From contig NC_088931.1 of the NCBI RefSeq assembly GCF_038396675.1, positions 67,028,501 through 67,092,500 of the forward strand: a DNA stretch of 64,000 nt, given 5' to 3'. Positions 51,197 to 64,000 of the stretch are shown piece after piece. Position 1 is the first letter of the stretch, and each line of letters starts with the position of its first letter. The notes beneath the pieces were generated by a model. It did no database searches. It was not told the DNA's origin and was given only the letters and a program-made list of their open reading frames with translations. The DNA comes from Hydra vulgaris (lineage: Eukaryota > Cnidaria > Hydrozoa > Anthoathecata > Hydridae). A program made the translations under genes and the position numbers.

Positions 51197-54100
51197 GGTT
51201 ATCCTGCTACTGGTAACATGTAACCCAGTACAATCTGCTTCATGTCCTGCTGCCTTGTAGGATACACCTTTTTAGGCAAAGGCTAGGAGATGCCAACTCC
51301 GATTTAAAACACCCCCTGCCTTGGGGCTCTTGGTTGAGTAAAGGCTAGAGATGGTGTCTCGATAAAAATACTTATCTTGGGCAGATGTCAAATGCACCCG
51401 GCTACTGTCTTGTAGAAGGCCTCCTAGGCAAAGACTTAAGGGGTAAACAGATTCTATCTGTTGACCAGCCTCGCACCCCTTCTTCATCTATTTGGCTTGC
51501 GCAGATGTATTTTTAATGTATTGTTTCCAGTTTAGGATGTTGAATGCTGGATCTTCTTGACTCAATGCATGGGTTTTGCTTGTGTCTCTGTTTTTATGAC
51601 TAGGCAACTCATTCTATTATCTCCTAATGAGGGTACAGCTCTGAAGCTCAGTTTTATGGTTCTGAGGCCGGCTGGTAGTCAGGTTCCTGGAACTCTGTGG
51701 TAGCTCTCAGAGAGGCTGATTCCATCAACAGCTGAAAAATATCAAAGTATTAACAGTGCAATGTTGCGCATGGATGGTGTCCCTGTTTGTACTTTTGGTG
51801 TGCATTGCGGAGGTCACATTTGGATCCCTTTGTTACGGCTTAGGGTTTATTAGTAGTAATGAGTTAATTGCTTGGGCTATTAAACAGTGTTCTGAGTACT
51901 ATCTATGCTTTGAGTCAAGTTCTTCAATCTAATCTAAAACTGAATAAAGTACCAAAAACTATAAAACACAAAAAACCATCATCATCATCACCAAATTCTC
52001 TAAACCTATCATTCACTAATATTCGTGGTCTTCGAAGTAACTTTTCTTCTGTTGAGCCTTATCTCTTGCAAAGTTCACCAGACCTACTTGCTCTTTGTGA
52101 GACTAATTTGAGTTCAGCTGTCTCATCTTGTGATCTTAGTGTTGATGGTTATCTTCCTCTAATTCGTAAAGACTCCAATAGTCACATGCTTGGCCTGGGC
52201 ATTTACATCCGTAAGAATTCACCCATTTGTCGTGAAACTAGGTTTGAATCCACACACTATTCTTTTATGTGCTTTCGTTTAGCACCACTTCACTCTATTG
52301 TCTTTCTCTTTGTTCTATATTGCTCTCCTTCATCTCAAGACTGCACACTTTTTGACGTTATTTCTGTTCATATTGACCGATAATATAGTTGTTGTCGGTG
52401 ACTTTAATGCTCACCACTCTGAATGGCTTGACTCTAGTGTCAGTGATTCGGCAGGCATTAAAGCCCACAACTTTTGCCTTTCTCAATCCCTAACTCAAAT
52501 AGTAAACTTTCCAACTCGCTTTCCAGACAACCCGAATCATTTACCTTCTCTACTCGACTTATGTCTTGTTTCTGATCCTAGTCAGTGCTCAGTTTCTCCA
52601 CATTCACCCTTAGGTGCTTTTGATCACAGTTTGATTTCTCGAAAACTATTATCTCATTCTTCTTCATCACCTGAATCTCCCTATTATCGAACCTCTTACA
52701 ACTACAGTAAAGCTGACTGGGATTCTTTCCGTGATTTTCTTCGCGATGGCCCTTGGGTAGAAATCTTTCGTCTTCCTGTCGACAATTGTGCTTCTTACAT
52801 AACTTCGTGGATTCAAGCTGGCATGGAACCTTTTATTTCCTCTCGACGATTCCAGGTCAAGCCTCACTCTCCTCCATGGTTTTCTTCACACTGTGCTGCT
52901 GCGATTGCCAATCGAAACCGTTACTTCCATATTTATCAGCAAAACAATTCTCCAGAAAACAGATTCTGTTTATTACTGCTAGAAACAATTGTAAAAAGGT
53001 TTTGTCTAACGCCAAAACCCGCTATTCTCAGGTCATGAAATCTCGTATCTCACCTCAAAAATTAGGCTTTCGTGACTTCTGAAGAACCTTTAATAATATC
53101 AATAATAAGGGCAAATCTATAATTCCACCTCTCTTGAATGGTTCAGACTTTGTCACCTCACCTAAAGACAAAGCTGAATTGTTTGCTAAAAACTTTTCAT
53201 CAATATCATCTCTTGATTCCACTAGTTGCTTTCTACCTGATATTGCCAACAAACAGGTTGATCCATTGCTTGACATTCATATCACTCCAGCATCTGTATC
53301 TAAAGTGATTTCCTGCCTAGACTCTTCTACAGCTTTTGGCCCGGACAACATACCTGTTATTGTCTTGCAGAAGTGTTCTCCGGAGCTGTCGTCTATACTC
53401 TCAAAACTATTTATTAAGTGCTTATCAGAGTCTTGCTTTCCAGCCTGCTGGAAAGCGGCATCTGTTATCCCTATCTTCAAAAATTCTGGAGAGCGATCTG
53501 TTTCGTCTAACTACCGCCCCATAAGTCTTCTTCCTATCATAAGCAAGGTTTTTGAATCTTTAATTAACAAACACTTAATTTCTCATTTTGAATCTAATCA
53601 CTTACTTTCTGACCATCAATATGGATTTTGATCTCGTTCAACAGCTGATTTGTTAACAGTAAAAACTGACAGGTTTTATTGTGCATTAGATAAAGGTGGA
53701 GAGGTTAAGGCCATCGCTCTTGACATTTCAAAAGCTTTTGATAAAGTTTGGCATGCTGGTCTTCTCCATAAGCTTTCTTCTTATGGTGTATCCGGCAACA
53801 TCTTTAAGATCATTGAATCCTTCCTTTCCAATCCTAGCATAAATGTTGTCCTCGATAGACAACACTCTTCTTCTTATTCTGTAATTTCAGGGGTTCCTCA
53901 AGGTTCTATCCTTGGCCCTATACTCTTTTTAGTTTACATTAACGATCTTCCAGATATTCTCTCATCTAAGGTGGCATTGTTTGCTGATGACACTACCATT
54001 TATTCTTGTCGTGAAAAAAAACCAACACCCTCTGATTGCTTGGAGGGGATATTTGAGCTTGAAAAGGATCTTACTTCTGCTACAGCATGGGGCTCTCAGT

Positions 54101-54750
54101 GGCTGGTGAACTTTAATTTAGATAAAACTCAATTTTTTTCAGCTAATCGTTATCGCAATAATTTAGATCTTCCTATATTTATACTCAATGTACTCAATGA
54201 GTCACCTACTCTTCATCTTCTAGGATTAACTATTACTTCCAATCTTTCTTGGAAACCATATTTCAAATCCATTGCAAAATTAGCATCTGCTAAGGTTGCA
54301 TCTCTTTATCGAGCTCGTTACTTTCTTACTTCGGATTCTATTCTCTATCTCTATAAATCTCAAATCCGGCCTTATATGGAATATTGTTGCTATATCTGGG
54401 GCGGATCTTCTAATGATGCCCTTTCTCTTATAGATAAGATGCAAAAACGCGTTATAAAGATAGTTGGACCTGCTCTTGCAGCCAACCTCCAACCATTATC
54501 ACATTGTCGTAATGTTGCTTCTCTTTCTCTTTTCTACATATACTATATTGGGCACTGCTCTAAAGAGCTAGCGTCTATTGTGCCATCTACTATAATTCAT
54601 CTGACTCATATAATTTGCAATCTTTTAAGTCGTCTGTCAATCGTTATCTTGCTCTACAATCTTCATCTATTCTCTTTCAGTAACTTCCAACTTTAATTAG
54701 TAGCTGCTTGCAGCCTTGTTGGAAGCGAAGATGTTTAAAAAAAAAAAAAA
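51197..54750 (+). mobile_element. Near full-length CR1/Jockey-like LINE (family A)
   Basis: A 670-bp 5' leader (51197-51867), clearly less AT-rich than its surroundings, precedes endonuclease and reverse transcriptase, followed by the 3' terminus CAGTAACTTCCAACTTT, GCTGCTTGCAGCCTTGTTGG and an A run at 54737-54750. Three other 3' ends of this family are in the window (9690, 36490, 36880), all on the plus strand. No clear target duplication was found. Confidence 0.85.
51868..54696 (+). pseudogene. LINE endonuclease-reverse transcriptase polyprotein, few lesions
   Basis: Target-primed retrotransposition enzyme. Endonuclease: SLNLSFTNIRGLRSNF, LLALCETNLS (catalytic Glu), VVVGDFNAHHSEW (Asp/Asn), SLLDLCLVSD, GAFDHSLIS (Asp-His). 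One-base frameshifts near 52380 and near 52970. Stop at 53080 in FRDF*RTFNN, where Trp is usual. RT: STAFGPDNIPVIVLQKCS, WKAASVIPIFKNSGERSVSS, NYRPISLLPIISKVFESLIN, stop in QYGF*SRSTADLL (Arg CGA to TGA at 53632), KAIALDISKAFDKVWHAGLL (motif A), SGVPQGSILGPILFLVYIND, VALFADDTTIYS (FADD box). The thumb and C-terminal region end early at 54696 because of a deletion near 54600. First ATG of the frame taken as start; the true start may be upstream. Confidence 0.9.
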
Positions 54751-55010
54751 TTTTGTGATATCGATGAGTGAGTGGGTTGTGGAGCAGTTAGTACATTAGT
54801 TAGAATCAAAACAAAGGTAACTTCTTGACTTTATTTTAATAAATAGTATGCAATGAATCTGCAGTAGTTCTTTGTTGAATATAAACCTGACTGTTTTTAG
54901 GGTAGACCGGGGCACACTTATATCGACAGAACTTTGAAGACTTCCAGACGCAATAACAACGTTCATTAACTCTAAAAAATGTTTCAAGAATTCTGGAGGG
55001 AGAATATATG

Positions 55011-55150
<140 letters not shown>

Positions 55151-55439
55151 ATACATATACATATAATAAATGTGTTGTATAACCTTACTATAAATTTTAC
55201 GACAGTGTTATTTTATTTCGTAAATATACAATGCCTGCCTTCAAAAAGTATGATGGCTGAAAATTTCTTGGGTAACTTACATTCAATTTTTGACATTTGG
55301 GTTTTGTTGTGTTGGTATTAAAGACTCATTGTTAACCAAATCAAAACGTTAGTTCGGTTAAACTCGAGCAAAAAAATCGAACCAAACAAATTATTTTGAA
55401 TATGTAGAAAACCGAAATGATGAGTTGAAAAAAAAAAAA

Positions 55440-55590
55440 ATTTATCAACTTATCACTTTCACATTTTATGTAGGGGGGCTAACTTCTTGGGGTACTTTCG
55501 TATGCACGCTCCAATCACCGCAATTTTTGCAGAAAATTCTCATTTGCACACACAAGTTCAAATTTAATATTCTTTACAGATATCAAAATA
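55440..55590. repeat. Foldback-family end, copy 2
   Basis: GGGGGGCTAACTTCTTGGGG and GCTCCAATCACCGCAATTTT then GCAGAAAATTCTCATTTGC match the flank of the foldback repeats at 376-410 and 57880. Only one arm is present; it borders the LINE fragment that follows. Confidence 0.65.
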
Positions 55591-55900
55591 TGCATCAAGA
55601 TTAGTTTGTAGTAACGATAAACTCATCCATGTTGAACTCTTGCTAAAAACCTTGAATGTACTAAACGTCTACCAAATAAAAAATTCAAAAATATTCTTAA
55701 TGCTTAAATTCAATCATGGAATAGTATCAACGCATTTTTTAGATAACTTTTTTCATATTAACTCTAACAGATATACAATCAGAACAACAGGCAATTTTAC
55801 ATTATTTAATAGAACGACGAAGTTCTAACGATTCGCTATTTTATATCAGGATCCGTACCTATATAATAAAATATATTTTTGATATAGAAATTAAAGCAGT
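55591..55900 (+). pseudogene. LINE C-terminal fragment (family different from A)
   Basis: Reads HVELLLKTLNVLNVYQIKNS, LMLKFNHGIVSTHFLDNFF, then NRYTIRTTGNFTLF and FAILYQDPYLYN with one stop. This order (LP..F...F..H.Y.TR..N..P..S..Y.GP.LWN) is the typical C-terminus of CR1/L2-like reverse transcriptases. No RT core nearby. Confidence 0.6.
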
Positions 55901-57670
55901 AAATAATCTTGTTACCTTGAAAAAACTAAAAAAAAACTCAAACTTAAAACCAATTTTATCGACATGTATTAATCTTAACAACAAGATTTATACTAAATTA
56001 AAGGGCTAACTATGATCTTATTTTAATAGGTGGTTTTCTAACTATAGAAAATTTCTGCAGAAATATTTATGCGTATCACGTGCCTGTATTTAACCATTGA
56101 TGATTTAAAACCTAGATTTTATTTAACGATTCGAAGAGGTACTCAATGATATGACTTCATAGTCTTCTGCGAGATTTCTTTACAACAAAATATTTATTTT
56201 TAAACAGAATTTTTTTCTAAAGAAAGATTTTTAGTTTTTATGATTACGTCTTACTTTGTTATGTTATACTATGTTAAATTACATTATATTATATGTTTTA
56301 TATACTGCATTTTATTAAGTCATAGAATTGTAACGTAATTGAACTGTAAATATAATAAAGCAGTATAAAATTAAAAAATAAATTTGACATAAGCATAAAC
56401 GTACTTAAGTTGCTCTTTATTTTAGAATCTTAATTATTGTAAATATAGATTGAACAATTTTTATTTTTTATTATATTTAGAATTTTATTGACATTACTAA
56501 AAGGACTATAACTCTCTCGGACATCGCTTAATGTTATAAAAACATACCTACTCTTACATAAAAAACATTTTACGGACATGATTGATAAATGATATACCAC
56601 GTATCTAATATATACTTAAAGAATAGTAAGTTCATGTGTTGCGTTAAAAAAACTTCAAAATTATTTACAATCTTGATTTTTCTCAATAAAAAAAGTTATC
56701 AAGAAGAATTATTTTACAAAGTTGTGTTAAAATGCATTTTCTTCTATTTTAAACAAATATAATGCAACGGAATGATTATTTACAAAAAAAAACTATTTTA
56801 CATTTTTTACATTTCGACTAATGAACTCGTAAATTCTTTTAACTTTTACAACTCGCTTGATAAAGAAGTCCATTTTTTCATCCTTAGAAATCGATAAATG
56901 AATTAATGAATAGTTGATTTGAGTTCGATCGATTGTTTTTGAATAATCAATTTTCTTCGAATGTTTGTGTTACCATCCTGTAATAAAAAAGTGTATTTAA
57001 AATTTTTTTAAATTTTAAAGAATTTAATGAAATTTACCACGATTGGAAATATAGATATTTATAACTTACTATACAAAAATTTTTTTTAAATGTATGACGA
57101 TGTTTTTTCATTTATAGCGTTTTCTCATTAATGACGTACGCTTCAGTATTTAACGCCTATTTTTCATCGTTTATTGTTAAGAGATTATTCATAATAAAAC
57201 TCCTTTCACTTTATACTAATGACCTTTTAAACGTAACTTTTTTTACTTCCCCATCCCACTTTTATATCTTATTAAAAAATTGTTTTGAGAATATTTAAGA
57301 TTTTATCGTAAATAGTCACCCCTCTACCACATCTTTTGGATAAAACCCTGTTTTTTATATCAATAATTGTTTTTTGGCAACTAACGCTATGTTGTAATAA
57401 CTCAAGGCAATAACTATTTCGCTATATAGCTGCTTTTTCACAAAAACTAACTTCACTTCAATGAAAATCACCGCAAAAAAGATCTTCTAATTCTATTTTT
57501 TAAACAAGTTTAGTGCTGCGTAATTTATAAAGATTTTGTTGCAGTTGTGTCGTTGCAATAATTCAAATCAGCTTGACTTTACATAGTCCAACTTGACTTA
57601 AACAAGGTTTAACTTTCAAATAAATGAAAGACTTTTAAATAAATAAATGTTGCTTCTAAACAATAGTTTT
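55901..57670. other. AT-rich spacer, nothing recognised
   Basis: No gene, element end or strong repeat identified over 1.8 kb on either strand. Confidence 0.5.
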
Positions 57671-57679
57671 TGAAAGAAA

Positions 57680-57970
57680 AAATATAACCCCTTGATTTTG
57701 GGGAGAGCGGAAATTTTATACGTTCATAACTTTTGAACGTTAAAAGAATATTAAATGAAATCTAAAACCTGTCAATGAATTTAAATTTAGCTTTATATTT
57801 TTAAAAATATACTTTATTAACTGATTGTCTTCACATTCTGGGTGGAATGAGCGAGCATTTTGGGTTGTTTTTTTTCCCAGGCTCCAATCACCGCAATTTT
57901 TTGCAAAACATTCTCATTTGTCATGAGCATGAACATAATTATATTTAGAGTTTGAAAGCGTCATATCTAA
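57680..57970. repeat. Foldback-family arm, copy 3
   Basis: AACCCCTTGATTTTGGGGAG followed by CGTTCATAACTTTTGAACGT matches half of the palindrome centre at 58490-58560. Further right, CCAGGCTCCAATCACCGCAA and CATGAGCATGAACATAATTA match the flank at 370-430. Read on the minus strand it gives NYVHAHDK and NCGDWSLG, as at the window start. Confidence 0.7.
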
Positions 57971-58209
57971 AACATCAAAAAATTACTGTGGCAATTTTTA
58001 AAATTCTTCATGATAGTTTTACTTTTGTTGGCCTTATAATTTCAAAGCAAATACAAGATAAATCTGATCAACTTCATTATTATGTCATTTATTAGTAGCA
58101 GTTATTTTGCAACTAAATAGATAGTGATAAAATTATTTAGTAACATTTTAGCTACAGGAAATAATCAGCATAATTATGTTATTGAATAATAGTATTATAG
58201 CATAATTAT

Positions 58210-58772
58210 CAATGGCGGATCCAGCATTTTTTAATCTTTGAGATAACTTCCAGACATGGAACTAACTCCAAACATTTATATGTTTATACTTATGTCAAAT
58301 GATGAGAGTTTGCAAAAAATTGCGATGATTGGAGGCTGGGAACGGAAAAGCCCCAAAATTTTTGCTACACCTGCCCCAAACGTGAGAGCAACAAGTTGAT
58401 AAATATTTTTTGTACTGTTCTCAACTAGACTTATATTTATCGATAAATTTTAAGTTTCATAGTATTATCTTTAAGCGTTCAAAAATTATGACCATATAAA
58501 GTTTAAACCCCCCTTAATTTGAGGGGGTTGTAATTTTTATATGGTCATAATTTTTGAACGCTGAGAGATAATACTATGAAACTTAAAAATTATCGATGAA
58601 TATAAGTCTAGTTGAGAATAGTACAAAAAATATTTTATCAACTTGTTGCTCTCACGTGTGGGGCAGGTGTAGCAAAAATTTTGGGGCTTTTTTGTCTGGA
58701 AGTTATATTTTTTGTCTGGAATGTCTGGAAGTTAGCTATCTCACAGATCAAAAAATGCTGGATCCGCCACTG
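58210..58772. mobile_element. Long foldback element with hAT-like ends
   Basis: Ends CAATGGCGGATCCAGCATTT (58210) and, inverted, CAGTGGCGGATCCAGCATTT (ending 58772). Arms of about 270 bp fold back with few mismatches outside a left-arm insertion; for example CAACTTGTTGCTCTCACGTG on the right pairs with CACGTTTGGGGCAGGTGTAG-side sequence on the left, and the centre is AAACCCCCCTTAATTTGAGG. Flanking octamers ATAATTAT and ATAATGTT agree at 6 of 8. The CAGTGGCGGATCCAG end is typical of hAT elements (established knowledge, from memory). Internal sequence is shared with the repeats at 1-415, 55440 and 57680. Confidence 0.85.
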
Positions 58773-58780
58773 ATAATGTT

Positions 58781-61700
58781 ACATCAAAAAGGTTTTTAAA
58801 AAAATTATTTTTGTTATCTCTGTGTCAAATTAATACAAAAAATAGTTTTTCAACTTTTAAAACTTTTGTCATCAGCAAATTTTAAAAATTTAGCTATGTT
58901 TTTGACAACTTAAGTAATAATTTCTTTTGTAGATCTACAAGCTTTTCCTGATGCTCATAAAATTAATTAAAAAAAAATAACTTAAAAAATGAATCTAAAA
59001 AAACTTAAAAAACGATGCAATAAAATTTTATTTTTCAATGGGAGATAAAAAGTTTTTTTACTTTTAAACGTAAGTCTGCAATCTTAAATAAAGACATAAA
59101 GAGTCGTTTTAATATGTTATTTTTTCAATCGTACCTAATAAGACCTTTTTAAAATGATAAAATAAAGGTTAGAATAATTTATTACCCAATTACCAATTAC
59201 CAATGGCATCACCAGACCATTGTGCGTTAACCACAAAAGTAATTTATGTTTATTAAGTAATATGCAAACTTTTAGAGCACATTGTTGAAACTAAGACGAT
59301 TAGTTAGATGGTGACAGTCATAAATAGTGGTGCAGTCGTAAAAAATCAAATTCTCGAAAAAAGGGGGTTTTTATTTATTTTTAATTTCTTCTTTCCCTTC
59401 AAAAAAAGAAAAAAGAAGAGATAAAAAAAAAAAATTAGAAAAGAACAGATAAAAAGTCAAAGTTTTTTATTCATTGCAAGCAAAAAAAAAAAAAAAAAAG
59501 TAAAAAATGATATAAAAAAAATAAGGAAAAAAGGAGAGGTGGGGGTAGGGGTGGTGGGAGGCGTTTGCAGTATCTTTTTTATGCCGACTAACGACTTGAA
59601 AAAAAAAAGTTCACTACAGGTTTTAAGTTTATTAACTAAATTTTTATTAAATTTTTTGTAGGGAGATTACAAACTCCACACACACACCCTCCTTTCCACC
59701 TCCTTAGAGACGGCCCTGATAAGAGAAAAACTTTAAAAAAACAAATAAAAAAGCAATCAGAAAGCTCTAATATGAAAAAATTATTTATATTATTTATTAT
59801 TAGTAATAATTATTATTATTTAGTGAAACTAAATATTATTAAAATTAGACAATACGTCAGCCAAGAACCATAGATTATTCGTCAGCCGAGAATTCGTTCT
59901 CCGCTGACGAATAATCAAAATTGTCAAAGTTTTTTTTAAAATATATAGTCTTTTATTTAAATAATGTTTTCCATTTGTCTAATATCAAAAATGAGTATTT
60001 GATTTTAAATTAAAGTCAGCTTTTCTTTTTATGTTCTATTTGTAATTTAAAAAGTTATTTGAACCAATGTTTGACATACGGTAGTATAATTACAATTCTA
60101 ACAAATGTACAAACAAATAACAAGATAACGTTAATGTAAAAAGATATTTTAGAGAATTTGTAAGCAAAAGAATAAAATTTAGATGAGAGCCATTGTCTAT
60201 AAAAACCATACAATTTTGAAGGTAAAAAAATACTTCATGTCACCGATTCCGTTATTTTTTAAACATTTTGCTTTGTATAATAGACACAATGACAAATAAA
60301 AAAAAACACTTAATTCTATTATTTTTTTCGTCGTCTTGCTTGGCCATGGTGGTTTTTTGAAAATTGGACCATGGTGGTTTTTTGAAAATTGGAAGAACTT
60401 TGCAAACTTTGATTATTTTGCTCAAAGTAATATTTTCAGAAGTATCTAGAACATTATTTAAACATGTTTATTAAACTTGTTTATGCCAACTATAAGCTTT
60501 ACCAAAAAAGGAAAATTAAAAATAATTGTCTAAAAATCAAAAACAACACAACCACACGGACTTTTTTGCACAAGATGATAGTTGTGAAACTAATTTTTCA
60601 TCAAAATAATAAAATAGTATATGGTCAGATTGGCACTTCAAGAAATCAATCGTGCAAAACACTTTTTTGAGAAATTGTTGTAACTTTTGACTGCAATAAA
60701 AAAATGGAGTCAAAAGATTTGAAATAAATTTTAACTTGTAATAGGTTTATAAAATTATAGACCGCCATTTACAAAAAAAAAATTGGAATCTTTACATAAA
60801 CTCTAGCAAATTCATATTAAAAAATGAAAAAAATCCTGAATTTTTAAAATAATAATTTTACAATAGAAAATTGTCTATGCATGTTATAGTATTCATTTAT
60901 TCGTAAACCTTTTTTGTCTTTTCAAGATAATTCGCATGAAGACATGATAAGATAACTAGCATGAAGACATAACTTCGCATGAAGACATAATAAAACAGAT
61001 TCTTTGGTTTATTGGATTAGTTGGGGCAATATGACTCAAAATTTTATCTTTTCCCATATTTCAGAACTTCTGTGTAGCTGACCATTTAAAAAAGTTTTTG
61101 TCACATGTTGCTACGGTTTTTATACACAAAACACTGAAGTCATTTTCATTAATCTGAAACAAATTATTCAATTGCATTATTATATTAGAATAAAACACTG
61201 TTGCACTTATAAACGCAAAAACACATTTCCTAGTCATTATGTATACACGACATTTCAGAATAAACTAAATACTAAAATTTACCTTTGTAACTATAACAGG
61301 GTACCAAATATTGTTGTATTGCACAGCCACTCAATTGACTCTTATAAGCAACTAGCTCATCGATGATAAAATGTTCCTGAATAAAAAATGCACTGGTTAT
61401 AAAAACAATTCACTGATATAAAAAAAAGCATATGGAATATCTGTAGAATTATTAGATTTGAAATAATGCTATAATACATATTTTTATAACATTCACCTGT
61501 TCTTGTATTGCCATTGTTTATTCATTGTTATCATCTTGGTCATTATTGTCATCATTTTTATCACCATTGTTATTAAAGTTGTGTTTATTATTCTTCCTCA
61601 TCGATAGGATGGTTGCTTTCGTTTTATTAGATTATTCAAGCATTTTTTTTAAAAGATTCTTTTTTGTATTTTTTTGCACATCTCAAATACAAAGACTTGA

Positions 61701-62309
61701 TCTATTGTGCATATAGTAGGTGGTGGGATCAAGATCTTTACAAAGTAACTTCTCCACATGGACTCATATTTCTACCTGTCTGCACACCTTCCGTCAAGCA
61801 TTTATATAGAAAGGATCTTTGAGCATAAAAAAATGTAAAAGTGTTTAATCCCTTAAAATGAAGACATGATGGGAAATTATTTACACACAGTTTTGAGAAT
61901 GACATCAAATAAAATAATCCAATTGGTGTTGGCAAATGCAGTTGTGAAGATGCTTTTATTTTTAGTACGAACATTATTTTAACTTTACCTATTGCAAATG
62001 TTATCTGCAAAGAGTTTTAAATACCAGCTAGCATGTGTGTCAAACTCGACCCTATCAATAAATGTCACACAACAACTAATATCTTAACAGAAAATAATTT
62101 GCTTTTATAAGATCACATAACCTTTTTTCTTCTCCTGCTTTTGCCTTTTTTAGGTTTTTATAGTTTGGTAAATGGGTATATATTTTTGAATATATATATT
62201 AATCTAAAAGTGAAAATGACTTCGTAGTTAGATAAAAATTGAATAGTACCATATAATAGATCAACACTTTTCCAATTTCAAAGTATCTTTAAAATTTCAT
62301 ATGTTCTAT
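58781..62309. other. AT-rich spacer with scattered small repeats
   Basis: No gene recognised. Contains the hairpin at 59873-59916 (listed), a 25-base tandem CCATGGTGGTTTTTTGAAAA twice at about 60344-60393, GCATGAAGACAT three times near 60935-60988, and a GC-richer scrap near 59690-59720 (CTTAGAGACGGCCCTGA) that looks like one end of a small hAT-like element without a recognisable partner. Confidence 0.5.
59873..59916. repeat. Hairpin closed by a TTCG loop
   Basis: GATTATTCGTCAGC (59873-59886) pairs perfectly with GCTGACGAATAATC (59903-59916); after one C-C mismatch, GAGAA pairs with TTCTC around TTCG. A 14 + 5 bp stem with a UUCG tetraloop. CGTCAGCCAAGA just upstream is a partial direct copy. 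Confidence 0.85.
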
Positions 62310-62598
62310 AAAATACTATATTGAATGAAATAAGCAAAAATTCTTGATAACGAATTGAAGCCTTCTTGAAGCCTTCTTGAACCTGGTAAAATACTATATT
62401 GAATGAAATAAGCAAAAATTCTTGATAACGAAGCCTTCTTGAACCTGGTAAAAAAGTTTTATCACTATTTTCTATATTTCCGCAAACTTTATGGATATCT
62501 CAAATATATAATTTCCATTTTATGAAACAGCATTTCAAGACTTTATGGATATCTCAAATATATAATTTCCATTTTATGAAACAGCATTTCAAGACTTT
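62310..62598. repeat. Two adjacent tandem duplications
   Basis: Unit 1 (78 bp, starts AAAATACTATATTGAATGAA) at 62310-62387 is repeated from 62388 with an internal loss of about 15 bases. Unit 2 (54 bp, starts CTTTATGGATATCTCAAATA) is repeated exactly at 62487-62540 and 62541-62594. Confidence 0.92.
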
Positions 62599-62884
62599 GT
62601 AAAAATCTTTGTTGTTACAAAAATTGCTTTTCTTGAACTCCTTCAGAGTGTGTTTACATATACAAAGGGTTTCATACTTTGTTAGAAAGATTTGTTGGCA
62701 TTATCCATTTTTAGAAAGAACATATTAAAGTGAATGCTTATGCTTCTTTTTTTTGAAAACCATGTTTCTTTATCCAGATACACAAAACATTGTCTTTTTC
62801 CTGCTGTACATTTGCTGCTAATTACATTTTTCATGTAATTACAAATATTGTTTACTTCGATAGATGTGTCTTTATTTGCATTAG

Positions 62885-64000
<1,116 letters not shown>

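Noticed and set aside
54280-54492. Minus-strand open frames within the LINE (also 52667-52867, 53055-53276, 53277-53480).
   Set aside because: Shadows of the plus-strand reverse transcriptase and endonuclease.
61525-61716. Hydrophobic plus-strand open frame suggesting a small membrane protein.
   Set aside because: Composition follows local T-rich sequence; no conserved pattern or splice context.

Overview
The window looks like nuclear DNA of a cnidarian, most likely Hydra or a close relative. This is inference: the sequence is strongly AT-rich, has long (TA)n arrays every few kilobases, has introns with GT..AG borders, and carries decayed CR1/L2-like LINEs, Tc1/mariner and hAT elements and many foldback elements. 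No prokaryotic gene organisation, rRNA or convincing tRNA gene was seen.

Two conserved host genes were reconstructed, both on the minus strand. (1) Deoxyribose-phosphate aldolase (DERA), six exons between 11059 and 5298; the exons join in frame to 323 residues with both catalytic lysines and the catalytic aspartate. (2) A synaptotagmin-7-like gene covering at least 42721 to 29919; exons for the membrane segment plus C2A, the first half of C2B, and the second half of C2B with the stop were found. The 5' exon(s) were not found. Both genes have large introns filled with repeats (4.3 kb in DERA, 10.4 kb in the synaptotagmin gene).

The rest is mostly mobile DNA. 0-3.6 kb: foldback end and fragments of an uncharacterised transposon-like gene, a LINE endonuclease fragment, a (TA)n array and a 0.4 kb inverted-repeat element. 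5.3-11 kb: DERA. 11.5-12.7 kb: LINE reverse transcriptase (minus). 13.8-15.9 kb: Tc1 element with double (IR/DR-like) ends. 16.1-18.2 kb: 3'-truncated hAT. 18.5-22.5 kb: complete hAT copy with an 8-bp target duplication. 24.0-25.75 kb: second Tc1-like element with perfect 29-bp ends. 26.0-27.8 kb: LINE. 29.9-42.7 kb: synaptotagmin gene, with an uncharacterised transposon-like gene in its big intron on the opposite strand. 48.1-49.1 kb: internally deleted transposase-like gene. 50.3-54.75 kb: two LINEs head to head, one nearly full length. 55-58.8 kb: LINE 3' fragment and foldback elements. 58.8-64 kb: simple and tandem repeats and a small hAT-like element within (TA)n.

The observation most worth checking is a 155-bp near-perfect palindrome at 41454-41608 in the synaptotagmin intron. 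Each arm carries a hammerhead-ribozyme-like core; the minus-strand copy keeps CUGAUGA, GAAA, the A15.1-U16.1 pair and a short stem III, as in the minimal hammerheads reported from Penelope-like elements and retrozymes. Other notable points are hAT-like small elements sitting inside (TA)n arrays, a hairpin closed by a UUCG loop, and a family of palindromic ends shared by four sites.
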